Source of the DNA: Hygrocybe punicea
Taxonomy: Eukaryota > Basidiomycota > Agaricomycetes > Agaricales > Hygrophoraceae
Direction: 5' to 3'
DNA length: 64,000 nt
NCBI GenBank assembly: GCA_963556145.1
Contig: OY744463.1
Span: 6,758,001 to 6,822,000 of the forward strand
This document shows, one piece after another, positions 46,357 through 57,028 of the stretch (its first letter is position 1; each line of letters opens with the position of its first letter). Below the pieces are notes generated by a model. That model was not told the origin of the DNA and did no database searches. It saw only the letters and a program-made list of their open reading frames with translations. A program made the translations under genes and the position numbers.

Positions 46357-47348
46357 GGTGAAACGCACACGTTGTACGTGTGCGTTCTGCCTCGGTAGCG
46401 TCCATGGTGCCGGCACACTTCATCACAAGGTGGGTGCCGTGGTGCCATGGCCTGTCCTGGCGAAACACACGCGTTTGACGTGTGTGTTCCGGTGGTGGTA
46501 ATGGTGGTGGCAGCGCAGTGGCGCGTTCTTCAGTTAGAAGAATAAAATTGATGGAAAAAATTAATGAAAAACATACCATGAAGCAGCGGGGGTGGATGCA
46601 CCACCCCCTGCTGCTCGTTCTGTCTCGTTGACTCGCCCACTCCGTTCATTTGTGTGCGCGCGTCCCGGTTTGCCATGGGGCCTGTTGTTGGTGCGTCCGA
46701 CGTGGCGTTGATTGTCGATGTCATGGTTGTGGCCCTCGTGGTGGCAATCGTCGTTGTCGTTGTCGTTGTCATGGTGGTGGTTGCCATAGACCTGTAATTT
46801 AATTGTTAGTGTCGAATAAAATAAAATAAAATAAAATAAATAAAATGAAAGGAAATAAAAAACTACACGGGTGTAAGGAAGTACTGCACGTACCAGGGCT
46901 GCGTCACTCCTGGCCTTGCTCGTCATCATTATTGCGTTGACGTCGTCCTATGGTCAAAGGTCAGTACTGGTTAGTCGCCAAGTCCAAACTTACCGAAAAT
47001 GGCAAAAGTGACGATGTTTGGCGCTCCATTTTGCCAAACTTCGCCAAATGGTCCGTGCGCGACCTCCAAACATATATAAGTCGTGCACATGCATTTACTC
47101 ATTACGTGCATATTACTCACTTTCATTTTATTAATATACTGATTTAGTTTACAGACATTGTCGTATACTTTGTAAGTTGTTGTTAGTAAATATGAAGTTA
47201 CTCTAAAATCAATTAAATATTTTTGTAATCTATTGATTATTATTATTATGTTTGTCCTTGAATTTGTCCACAATTGTGGATGTGTGTTATCTGGTCCGAA
47301 AAATGGCCTTCTTTTACAAGGAACAAAAGGGGCCAAAGGTCCCAAGAG

Positions 47349-47575
47349 GTAGCACCTTTTCCAAGAAAGTGACCCGGCTTAGAAAAGTTCAAACTCTTGG
47401 AAAAAGAGGTCAAAAGGAGGAAAAAAAGGAAGGAAAAAAGAAGGGAAAAGAATCAAAAGCTCTTCTTTTCCCTTCTTTTTTCCTTCCTTTTTTTCCTCCT
47501 TTTGACCTCTTTTTCCAAGAGTTTGAACTTTTCTAAGCTGGGTCACTTTCTTGGAAAAGGTGCTACCTCTTGGAA
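47349..47575. repeat. Purine/pyrimidine hairpin, about 110-bp arms
   Basis: The left arm (AGCACCTTTTCCAAGAAAGT through AGGAGGAAAAAAAGGAAGG) is followed almost without a loop by its inverse. The inner about 40 bp is strictly purine on one strand. It could extrude as a cruciform or form triplex DNA. The arms extend the terminal repeat of the surrounding element. Confidence 0.85.
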
Positions 47576-47683
47576 AAGGTGGACCTCTTGGGACCTTTTG
47601 CACCTTTTGCACCTTGTAAAAGGTGCAAAAGGTGCAAAAAAAGGGCTTGTAATTTTCCTGATGAGCTTTCACTTCCTTTTTCT

Positions 47684-48088
47684 TGTCTCTTCCCATAGAC
47701 ATTCTTGATGACAACAAAGGCACTGGATTAGATGTGCCTGTGCAGTCACGTGACTAGAGTTCCCATGGTTCTGTTTCCTTTAGTAGTGAGATCCTTTGTT
47801 TGTAGGGACAGTTCCCAATCATGACTCAATTCCAGAGGACTCCTGAGTAGCAGCCTCCCTCCCACTCTAGTGCTATCTCCCTTGCTTCAAATTCTCCTCA
47901 CCACTTACACTCAAAACACATAGACATCAAGTATCATTTTATACGTGAACATGTTGACTCCGGCTCCTTTCTAGTCTCTTGGATCCCCACTGCTGAAAAT
48001 GTTGCTGATATCCTCACAAAGCCTTTATGCTGTGAACTTCATGATGTCCTCGTTGCAGGCTTGCAGCTGGTGTCCTGTTGAGGGGGTG
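47684..48088 (+). pseudogene. Copia Pol C-terminus of the plus-strand copy
   Basis: In plus sense: ILDDNKGTGL, then SKHIDIKYHFIREHVDSGSF, WIPTAENVADILTKPL and GLQLVSC, followed by a GAGGGGGTG polypurine tract that abuts the LTR. Several stops precede SKHIDIKYHF. It continues the copy at 39096-45224. Confidence 0.75.
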
Positions 48089-48528
48089 TGTTGTAGATCT
48101 CTGAGTCATCTGTCGTCACATCTCTCTTATTTCACTATCACATGTTTGTTATTCATTGTCATCCCTGTTCACAATACCTATGACATAGGCTTTTCTTCCA
48201 TTTTTCAAATGCTTCTTCCATCAGCATATATACTTCCATTCAGTTGTCATTACACCTCAGTTGTTTCCATTCTATGACTGAGGTGAGACTGCTTCCTTAT
48301 TTCTTTCCAGTACATAGACTCATATCTTGTAGACTCAGCTTCCATTCTACAGGTACTGAGAATACATAGTCATTTATGTTCTATGACTGAGACCCAGCTT
48401 CCATTCTACAGGTACTGAGAATAAACAGTTGTTTCTGTTCTATGACTGAGACTCAGCTTCCATTCTACAGGTACTGAGAATAAATAGTCATTTCTGTTCT
48501 ATGACTGAGACTCAGCTTCCATTCTACA
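48089..48528 (+). repeat. Copia 3' LTR
   Basis: It begins TGTTGTAGATCTC directly after the polypurine tract and ends CATTCTACA. It contains three full and one partial copy of a 59-bp internal repeat (CAGCTTCCATTCTACAGGTA ... TTCTATGACTGAGA). The flank beyond it is ACTAATATTGG. Confidence 0.77.
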
Positions 48529-48529
48529 A

Positions 48530-49121
48530 CTAATATTGGCAGAGGACCCTTTGGCTTTTCCTGTCTTCTACATGCTCAAATATTCTTGTAATTTCAGCCA
48601 TTTCATTAGGAATGATATAGCCATTTCTTGAAAAACATCTGTCAACAGCCTCACTCTCCCTTACCCTTCATGAAGGTGATGGTGACAGTGAGTCTAAAGC
48701 AGTGTATTAGACTGAAGACAGTAAGCTACACAGGGAGTGTAGACTGTGTTGTAGACTCAGTGATACTGGAGGAGAATCACTAAATACTATAAGAAAATAC
48801 AAGGCTTGTTTTATTGAAAATATATGAACTACAAAAGGGATATATACATTATTTCAACACAGTGGTAGCAAAGGCCATTTGTAATCTTAGTAGAAAACAC
48901 TGTTGAGATGATGGTTAGTGGAGTGGATGGAGCCATAGTGTGTTTTACTCTAAGTAGGAGAGACTGTAGAGGGGGTGGAAACTAGGGGAACTTTGGAACT
49001 TACCATATGCTGTTACTTTGGGAAAATTAATTGTATTCTTCTCAATAAATTTGATAAAATCACTGAATTATTTGAGTGTGTCAATCATATAAAATAACAT
49101 GAGGTCTTCTGCCAACATTAG
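48530..49121. mobile_element. Inverted-repeat element X, 592 bp
   Basis: CTAATATTGGCAGAGGACC at the left is mirrored by GGTCTTCTGCCAACATTAG at the right. The first about 80 bp is repeated at 28562-28640. There is no coding content. Target duplications are not clear because the Copia LTR abuts the left end. Confidence 0.6.
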
Positions 49122-49323
49122 TCAATCAAATAAGTCATTGTTCATATTAAATTTATTCCATTTTAGGTATTTAATTTATTTAGTTTGATTTAATTCAGAT
49201 GTCTATAATATAAAAGCCCCTATCTCACATGAGCAACATTGTATCCCAGCACGTGACGGTAAATATTTACGCGCAACTTGAACATGTCATGTGACATTTA
49301 CTGCTTTGAACCCAAATTCGACA

Positions 49324-50304
49324 ATGGCAACTGAAGTGTCTGAAGATCTCTCCTGGACAATTGTTCGAATGGCCCCTTTTATGCACATTACCGCCCTCTG
49401 TGGTTTCACTGGAGTCTGCCATCAAAAGATATATGAAATTCTCGCATTGCATAACCAGACTGGTCAAGTTGTTGATAAAAAGGCCTATGATCATCAAAAG
49501 TACCGTCAACTGGCAGTGAGTTGCCATTCCTATAGCAACAATGCTAATGTATTTAATAGCAATTTTAGTTGCCGCGTGAAGTCCTCGATAGCAATATTGA
49601 TGAGCGCGTGGATTTCTTGGTGAAGATCGGACGTTATAGACCTGACCAGCTCGTATTCGTTGGCGATCGCTCATTTTATCGTCGAAAATCAGGTCAGGGT
49701 ATGGTTTGGGAAGTTTCTGGTCAACGGGCTGTTCGAAAATCTTGTCTTGCGGATGGGAAAAGGTCTGTACCTCTCCTTTCCCAAATATCAGGAACCTTAT
49801 CCTGTCTTTCATGTAGATACCCCATGATTCCGGCTCTGTCATTGGACGGCATACTGAGCGTTGATTTTACTGAGGGATCTGTCACTCAGGAAGATTTTGC
49901 CAAGTTCATCGATACACTGCTTGATCAAATGAACCCATATCCTGGCCGGAACTCCGTCATCGTGATGGAAAATTGTGACGTTCGTAACGTTGAATCTACC
50001 TTACAGATGATTCGCGACCAGTAAGCGTTTTTCTACTTTTGGACATTACCACGAAGACTCAAGCCCGCGGACGGCCTACAGGGGCATGAGATATGTTTTT
50101 CTGCCTTCATATTGTCCAGACATCGACCCTATCAATCTCGCATTTACCGCTTTCAAAACGTATCTCCGACAGAACGCCCCCGCTTCGAGCATCGAGACTG
50201 CAGAAAAGGAACTTTGGGCCGTCTTCATTGAGCTCCATGAAGCCGTTTATTCTGTTACATCAGCGGATGCTCAAGAATGGTTTCAATGTTGTAACTACAT
50301 ATAG
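49324..50304 (+). CDS. Tc1/mariner-type DDE transposase, shortened
   Basis: Four exons (49324-49515, 49569-49762, 49817-50020, 50082-50304) give one 270-aa frame with 53-61-nt introns. The N-terminus is a helix-turn-helix type (DLSWTIVRMAPFMHITALCG with IYEIL). The catalytic domain follows: YRPDQLVFVGDRSF, RKSCLADGKRYPMIPALSLD, DTLLDQMNPYPGRNSVIVME, MRYVFLPSYCPDIDPI. In the family the acidic triad sits in FVDES, MDNC and NPIE. Here the corresponding places read FVGDRS, MENC and DPIN, so at least the third residue is lost. The stretch between the HTH and the catalytic domain is also unusually short. Probably inactive, though free of stops. Confidence 0.75.
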
Positions 50305-52067
50305 GTATGTGACCCTTGCGACAAGTCAAAGGTGTCTACTTGAATTGAAGTACGAGCAGTGCCCAATAAAAGAACGTTTCGGGGGGGAGACTCCCTTTTC
50401 ACAACGCGATCGAAACCAGTCAAGGAGTGTTGGGGCTTCTGGTGGTGATGAATACGCGGGCAGTCCATTACGGCTGTTGTGCTATGCAACGGCTATAATA
50501 ATGAATAATAACAATACGGTAATATCAGGTGTCCCCTGTCAAGTCCAATAACTAAATTTTCCTCCCAACATCGAGTTACATGTCGGACCACCGCTGCACT
50601 CCTCTATTTGTAGGATCCGTGACTCAAAGCAGGGAAGAAAACCGATTGTCTATCCATTCAACCAAAGCAGCGTCCCATGGTTGCAGCTGAACCAAGCTTA
50701 TCTTGTAGTAATGTCTTTCTTTTTGTTCAGCGGGAAACGAAAGCCTCAACAAGTAAATGAGACGTACTTGATCACTGACACCCCTGCAAGACTGTTGTCG
50801 AACAACTTCCCGTTGACAACACTTACACTCTGGAGGGCTTCGTGAGCTCGTTGCAGTTCATTCTAGACTGAGAAATGTCCCCAAGGCTCCGCATCAGAAC
50901 TCGGTGACTAAGTGGAACCAGATATCGGATGAGTCTTTCGAGAACCGCTGTGTCGCCTGATATACTTTACACGAGGACAGTATTAGAAGGATACCCGTGC
51001 AATGGCCATGTCGACTGTAGTTGCTGTAGCGCTCCCATGTCCCCTGCTTGCGAATTGGCCTAAAAACGGAACACGTTGGCAGCAGGGACTTTGTGGGGCA
51101 TGCGACCTACAGCAACAGTAATAGCCTACTAATAGGACACATACCAAAGATCAAGTCTTTAAACGGCAAGTTATGATATGCTGCTTTGATGGGGCTGCAA
51201 TTCCAAGCTGTTACAGTGTTGGCCCATCATGTCGGACTGTTGCACGGACTTCGTGGACGTTCGTGACGACGGAAGCACTGACATTGACCTCGAGATAAAC
51301 TTCTAGAAGGAACACGAAGAGAAAATACCCATAGTGGTCCATCTGATGGCACTGCATCGCACGAACGATGCCGCTGCATTACCGGTGAGCGGGCATAGAT
51401 CTATGAGTTGTTTGTGCCCTTGCATGTCTTCCTGCGTGTATCCGAATCCAATCAGTGGCTCCAGCTTCGCAATTCGTGGAGGGATCCGAGGGAGGCTCAC
51501 CCCGTTGATTCTCTCTCAAAGCAAGAGCCTTCTTCACATCGCCCTATGTCAAGTTGTCGACGCCTTCCGTACTGCCCTCCAGCCTTGAGAGGCCTCGGTT
51601 CATCGAGCAGCTTTGGGAAGACCCTTGCGTTTTCGTTGTGAAGAGCCGACCAACTTGTCGCTTATCTGGATGAGTGAGCCGATAACGCTGGCTGTAAATC
51701 GTTTTCGGTTTTCAGCTGCCCCGTTATCCTGAGCTCGTGCACTGCTGCGCACACCCACAAAGGCTGGATACGATTCCATTGTCCTCATGCCCGTGTCAAG
51801 TGCCAGTAAATAGTGCTTATCCGGACGTGAAGAAGCTTGAAGACTGCATATTCTAGATCTGCGCAGCATGTATAGACGCTCAACACGATAAAAGGCTGGG
51901 ATCGTCTCGACAGAAGAATTTGCGCAGCACCTGCGGGCCCTTCGTTCGGAAGTCAATTGCCAGGTAGGTGCCCATGTCCATGCTCTCTATCACCGACGAA
52001 TATCGATGAATACTCCGCAGCAAAGTCTGTCTGATGGACGAATATTCCACGAGATCGCTGAGTCTCG
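50305..52067. other. Intergenic, no gene recognised
   Basis: About 1.8 kb lies between the transposase and the RdRP gene. Moderate-length frames exist (50093-50551 plus, 51600-51956 minus, 51334-51641 plus) without recognisable domains or convincing splice chains. The first of these only overlaps the end of the transposase in another frame. Base composition resembles the gene blocks and not the transposon island. Confidence 0.4.
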
Positions 52068-52074
52068 TATAAAT
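52068..52074 (+). promoter_or_regulatory. TATA-like box of the RdRP gene
   Basis: TATAAAT lies 69 bases before the ATG at 52143, a usual distance for a fungal core promoter. It supports 52143 over more distal starts. Confidence 0.4.
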
Positions 52075-52142
52075 ACCATGGGTTCACTCGTCAGTGAAAG
52101 CTGGCAGACCCTTCACGGCATTGTCAGAGCCACCATCCGACG

Positions 52143-55100
52143 ATGCCTCCGCTCAAATCTTTCGCATTTGGACGACTCTGCAGAGATCAGACATTCTCCG
52201 CAGAAGAACGCAACATTGGGACTTGGAGAGTAGATTGCAACGCAAGTGACCGGCAAGTGCAGCTTTGGAAGGATGATCCAAAATCAATACCGCTTAGCAT
52301 CTTTGCTTTGGACCTCGACCTGGGGTCGCAAGTCTGGGTCCGGTACCAGGCTAATCACATTATCGCATTAGCTGCCAGTCCGAGGTCAAGCCCACGGCAC
52401 AATGTTTTCCTCGAGGCCCACTCTCCGCCACTCTTTGAAACAGCGTCGTCGTCTGTTTTTGGCGACAGCACTACTCGTCTTCCATCCATCGGTAAGCACG
52501 AGGAGATGCCTCCCGTGGCTAGATGCATTCGTCTTAGGTTCCATACTCGTGAGGATCAACAGGCGTTCCTCGGGAGCTGCAAGAAACTTCATCTTCCTCG
52601 CCCTACCGAAACCGACGTTCCCGTCGTACGAAAGAACCTGTACTCCCAAGATAACATCCTCCAGCTCGAACATCTTTACCGACAGTTGTGCTTCGGCCTT
52701 GCCTTTCAAGCCCAGAGGTCCATATCCAGCGGCATCCTGGATCCGCTAGAACTATCAACATCGCTTAAGGAACATATGCTACGACTCCAGCAAGAGTCCG
52801 AATACCACGCCGTCAATATTTTCCGTCAGTTCACCTACAATCTCAATGTTCCCACCTTCGCTCGACGTCGCAGGCGACGATACGCAGATCCAACCCCAAG
52901 AAATTCGTCTTTACCGAGTCTTCCAGATCTTCTGCACAGAACCGCCTCTCAATATCATGCGCGACTCGCACAATCGAAAAACATCTTTTCACCTACTCCG
53001 ACGATAGTTCAGTCGTATCATTTAATTGTGACCCCGTCGTCTTGGGTCTTGGAAGGACCGCTTCCTGATCGAGGAAACTGTGAGTCAAGATATCTTGCCT
53101 CGCTACAATGACCTCTGATTGGTGGTTGCAATAAGCGGTGTTGCGTCGTTTTGGTCACCATGAATCTTTTCTCCGTGTCTCTTTCTCGGATGAGTCACGA
53201 TCCAGGCTCTACCATCGTGTAGGTTTGGGCGCAGGAGAATCAGTCGGAAAACGATATCTGAAGTTGATGGTGGATGGCTTTCGGCTGGCCGGTCGCGAAT
53301 GGGAATTCTTGGGTTACTCAATGAGTGGCCTTCGCGAGCATTCGGTTTGGTTCGTCAACCCATTTCAAAGCGATGATGAGCCCCACATCGTCATGAATGC
53401 CGCACGCATCCGCTCCCTCCTTGTAGGTGCAATCTTGTCATGAAGTGTATCAACCACCAGCTCACGAATGGACAGGGCGACTTCACGAAACTCGAGCGAA
53501 AACCTGCCCGACTCGCAGCTCGCTGGTCTCAAGCCTTCACTTCAACCGACCCTTCAGTCACGCTAGAATCCAGTCAGATAAGACGTATCCAGGATCGACG
53601 GAATGCAGATCATTCATCCATTTTTACCGACGGATGTGGGACAATTTCTCCTGATCTGGCTCATGAGGTTTGGGCCAGGGTTCAGTTCGCCAACCGAAAG
53701 TCGTCTCGATTAACAACCCCATCCTGCTTCCAAATTCGGCTCGGCGGCGCCAAAGGCGTCGTCATACAGGATGCGAAACTTTCTGGAAAAGTAATTTGCC
53801 TGCGACCTTCTCAGGTCAAGTTCGATGCCCCGGAATCGCTGACTTTGGATATCGCTGCAACATCCTCCAAACCTACCCCTATGTTTCTGAATCGTCCCCT
53901 TATAGTCCTTCTCGAACATCTTGGGGTCCAAGCATTGCAAATCATGAGTCTACAAGAACGAGCCATTCGCCATGTAGAGACAAGCCGTTCTTCTTTAGCG
54001 ACGGGACCGGGTCTACTCCAGCAGCATGGCTTGGGTGCTTCATTCCGTTTACCATCGCTATTCTCCAACATCTTCAATTTTCTGCATCTCGATGTCAACC
54101 TCGATTCTGACCAGAATTCGGATGGAATTCTCGACCACAAACTCATTCAGGAATGCTTGAGATCCGCAGCGGCTCATGTGCTCCGGGAAATCAAACATCG
54201 TGCTCGCATCCCAGTCCCGGGATCATACACACTTTTAGGTGTCTCCGACGAAGCAGATTGTCTGAAGGAAGGCCAAATTTACGCCACGATCAAGCACAAG
54301 CCAACCGGGCTCTATCTGCCTGTCCGTGGGAAAGTTCTCATTACTCGTTCACCGCAGATACACCCCGGAGACGTGCAGTTTGTAGAGGCGGTCGACCACC
54401 CCAATCTGCATCACCTAACGAATGTTGTGGTATTTTCGTGCAGGTGAACCCTCTTAATTGTGGAGATTTTGCTTGAGCTGACATCGTACTAGAGGAAACC
54501 GGAGCTTACCATCATGCCTCGGTGGAGGTGACTTGGACGGAGACGTATACAATTTGATACTGGACGTGAGTGATTGGTTCATGATCGAGAAACTAGTAAC
54601 AAAGTGTGATCGGTTTGCTAGCCAAATCTCTTTCCATCGACCACTGCGGCGCCTGGAGCTTACGTCTCTCTCGCGGACAAAGTGACAACAAAACCTTGCA
54701 CGATCAACGACATAGCAGAGTTCGTCCTCGACTATGTGAGCAATTGATGACAAATAGCTTGGAGCTGTTTGACTGAAACATTGATAGATGAAGTCGGATT
54801 TGCTTGGATACATCTCTATCCTTCATCTCAGAATTGCTGACCAATATGGCCCTGGATATCAAGATTGCCTGACACTAGCCGAATTAGCCTCCCAAGCGGT
54901 CGATTTCCCTAAAACTGGAATGGCCGTGAATTTTCGGAGCACTCCTCGCGCACCCGACAAGAAAAGACCTGATTTCCTTTGCCCTGAGGGGTCAAGTCCG
55001 GACGCCAAATCGTACTACAAGAGCAACAAAGTCCTCGGAATGTTGTACAGGAATGTTCCAATGGAGAAGCTTCGTCCAGATGATGAAGATAGAGTGACGT

Positions 55101-55714
55101 CCCCGACAGATGGGCACAAAATAGGTCAAGCATTGCGTTCCATACGCCTGCAAGACCTTGGGCTACCTGATTTGCAAGAACCCTCCAATGATCTTTGGGT
55201 GGAGATGGCATTCATTCTCCGCCATTACCAGGAACAACTCTCGGTCATCGCCAATGTCCACACCCTCTCACGAAACCCAAATCACCATTTGACGGAGGCG
55301 GAGCTTGTTACTGGCACAATCGAAACCATGTGGAGTAATCATCGCGGGCGACAGGAAGCGGCCCTGGCGATGAATTTCCAGGCAAGTCCTATGAGAGATA
55401 CTCTTTGTCTCCCAGATAGATATTCATGGTCAACATCATAGACACAAGAGCTTGTGTGGGCAGTTCGTCGTGAGCTACGGAAGATCCACCAAGATGCCGT
55501 GGACATGGATGATGAGGAAGAGGACGATGATGAAGATGACCAGGAAAAATCACTCCGAGACGCGGAAACTATGGCCCGTTCGTGGGCAGCCTGGCTAGTG
55601 GCCGAGGCTGAGCTCCAGAAACATCCAGATGCCTTTGGCCCGCAGAGCTTCGGATTGATCGCGTTGGGATCTTTGTTGACGATTATAAAAGAAGCCACAA
55701 ACGCCTGGGCATGA
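52143..55714 (+). CDS. RNA-dependent RNA polymerase (QDE-1/RDR family)
   Basis: Seven exons (52143-53079, 53136-53422, 53476-54443, 54493-54565, 54622-54735, 54788-55381, 55442-55714) give 1,081 aa. The active-site loop GGGDLDGDVYNL places the catalytic aspartates at residues 744-748. It is preceded by family blocks VLRRFGHHESFLRVSF, EFLGYSMSGLREHSVWFV, LARIP-type RIPVPGSYTLLGVSDE, LKEGQIYATI and SPQIHPGDVQ. It is followed by KSDLLGYISILHLRIADQ and CLTLAELASQAVDFPKTG. Such enzymes make double-stranded RNA for quelling-type silencing. The C-terminus has a strongly acidic DDEEEDDDEDDQ stretch. The last intron is GC-AG (GCAAGT...CATAG). It is somewhat shorter than the Neurospora enzyme, so N-terminal exons could be missing, although a TATA box lies just upstream. 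Confidence 0.9.
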
Positions 55715-57028
55715 ATTATCAGTTTCTTGGAATACGGTGAACAGATCTATATGCTTTCCGGTTGTACTAATTCCCATCCCATTTATGTGCCGAGTCGCTC
55801 ATATGCTATTCCTTTGCTATCCGATTCGTCGATGTTCCTAACCGTCAATGATATTCTATGCAGTTATGAATTCAGACTCATTCGTGTGGCCACATCAAGT
55901 CGGAGACGTTCAGAAGATATGTCGAGTACTTTATTCGTGGAAACCTCTATCCTCGTTTGGCTTCAACACTGAGTCTGACCATTTCGATGGCATGAAGGGA
56001 GTAAACGCTCCGCAAGTGTAGTTCTGCTTTCCAACGCAACCACGCTATTAATCGGCTGCTCCTTGTGATCGGGACGATCGAGCCTAAGATTTTGCTAATG
56101 GGCAAGGTAAGTATCTACCCTTTCCGACTAGATTGCGCCAAGATTCCGAGCTGCATCTGCCGTGCTGGCCCCGTAACAAATAGGCAAAAGTGAGCGACTT
56201 ACTCTGCCGACCAAGAAGTATCACTCATGACATCGTACAATGATAGAATCATCTAATACGCATGCTGAAGCTTCAGCGTACGCCGACATATGTGCAGACT
56301 CCCCGAAATTATCACGTTTGACAACACTAAAGGCTTCTTGTGATTTTCCACGCAATATCAGCGAGAGCTATTACTCGCTCTTCCCGGCACCATCAATGTC
56401 GAATCCACCCACAACGCGGGAGACCAACGGCAGGAGCAATCGAGGTGCCTTTGTGACGGAAAGGCTATATTTTGCAAACCCTCAACGCACCCTACATCGG
56501 AACTGTTGGAGTGGTCAGAATGTGAGTGGACGTAAATCCAGAGCAAACACAGGTCTTCGTGCAGGGGAGACTGGTGTACGGACATTTGGAAACTGGAAAT
56601 ATTGTGCGAAGGAGGGTATTCGGATATCGATTCCCACTTCTTTACCAGGCCTCCTGGCATCCAACGCCCCGGTAGAATTGGATTCATCCACATACCCACG
56701 AGGATCCTGTCATTTGATTGCACTGACTGTGATACAATCCTTAAGCAGGATCAGGATAAACTTGCACCGGTTCCGTCAGATTAGAAGTTAGGTGGTGTAT
56801 TTTCAGGTAATAAATGACCAACGAAAGCACAGATTCTGTCAGGTCACCGCAAATCCTAGAGCGACAGAACATCGCAAGCTAGTAGGTTGCCAATCCTGCA
56901 TCCATGGTGAACGTTAAACTATAGAGGTTTCCCATATTAAATAAATGGTGGTCATGGATCACCCTTTATGCTATTTTTATATATATAAATCAAGAAAACA
57001 AATCGAGAACGAGAGTCTATACACCACT
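55715..57028. other. Intergenic with one uncertain 183-codon frame
   Basis: The only long frame is 56240-56791 plus. It is Ser/Arg-rich, without recognised domain or signal peptide. A competing frame (NPEQTQVFVQGRLVYGHLET at about 56537-56596) and a minus-strand frame at 56723-56358 overlap it. An intron-containing gene at 56240-56800 is possible, but no consistent splice model emerged. The rest shows nothing. Confidence 0.3.

Larger units (their letters stand above)
45225..47663. mobile_element. Inverted-repeat element splitting the Copia RNase H
   Basis: The left end CATCAGGAAAATTACAAGCC (extending to CCCTTTTTTTGCACCTT) and the right end are inverted copies over about 35 bp. No clear target duplication is visible. 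Inside are polypyrimidine tracts, three clustered palindromes (46113-46356), a minus-strand cassette exon with QQGVVHPPPLLHG (about 46570-46610) followed by GTATGTTTTTC, and a long hairpin near the right end. It is probably a composite, since a cassette-bearing element seems to lie within it (about 45960-47040). Confidence 0.5.

Noticed and set aside
45225..47663. Clear target duplication for the CATCAGG inverted-repeat element
   Set aside because: Flanks TACTCAGG and AGCTTTCA do not match, so the element class is left open.
56240..56791. 183-codon hypothetical gene
   Set aside because: No domain was recognised, competing frames exist on both strands, and no splice model was convincing. Mentioned in the intergenic entry only.
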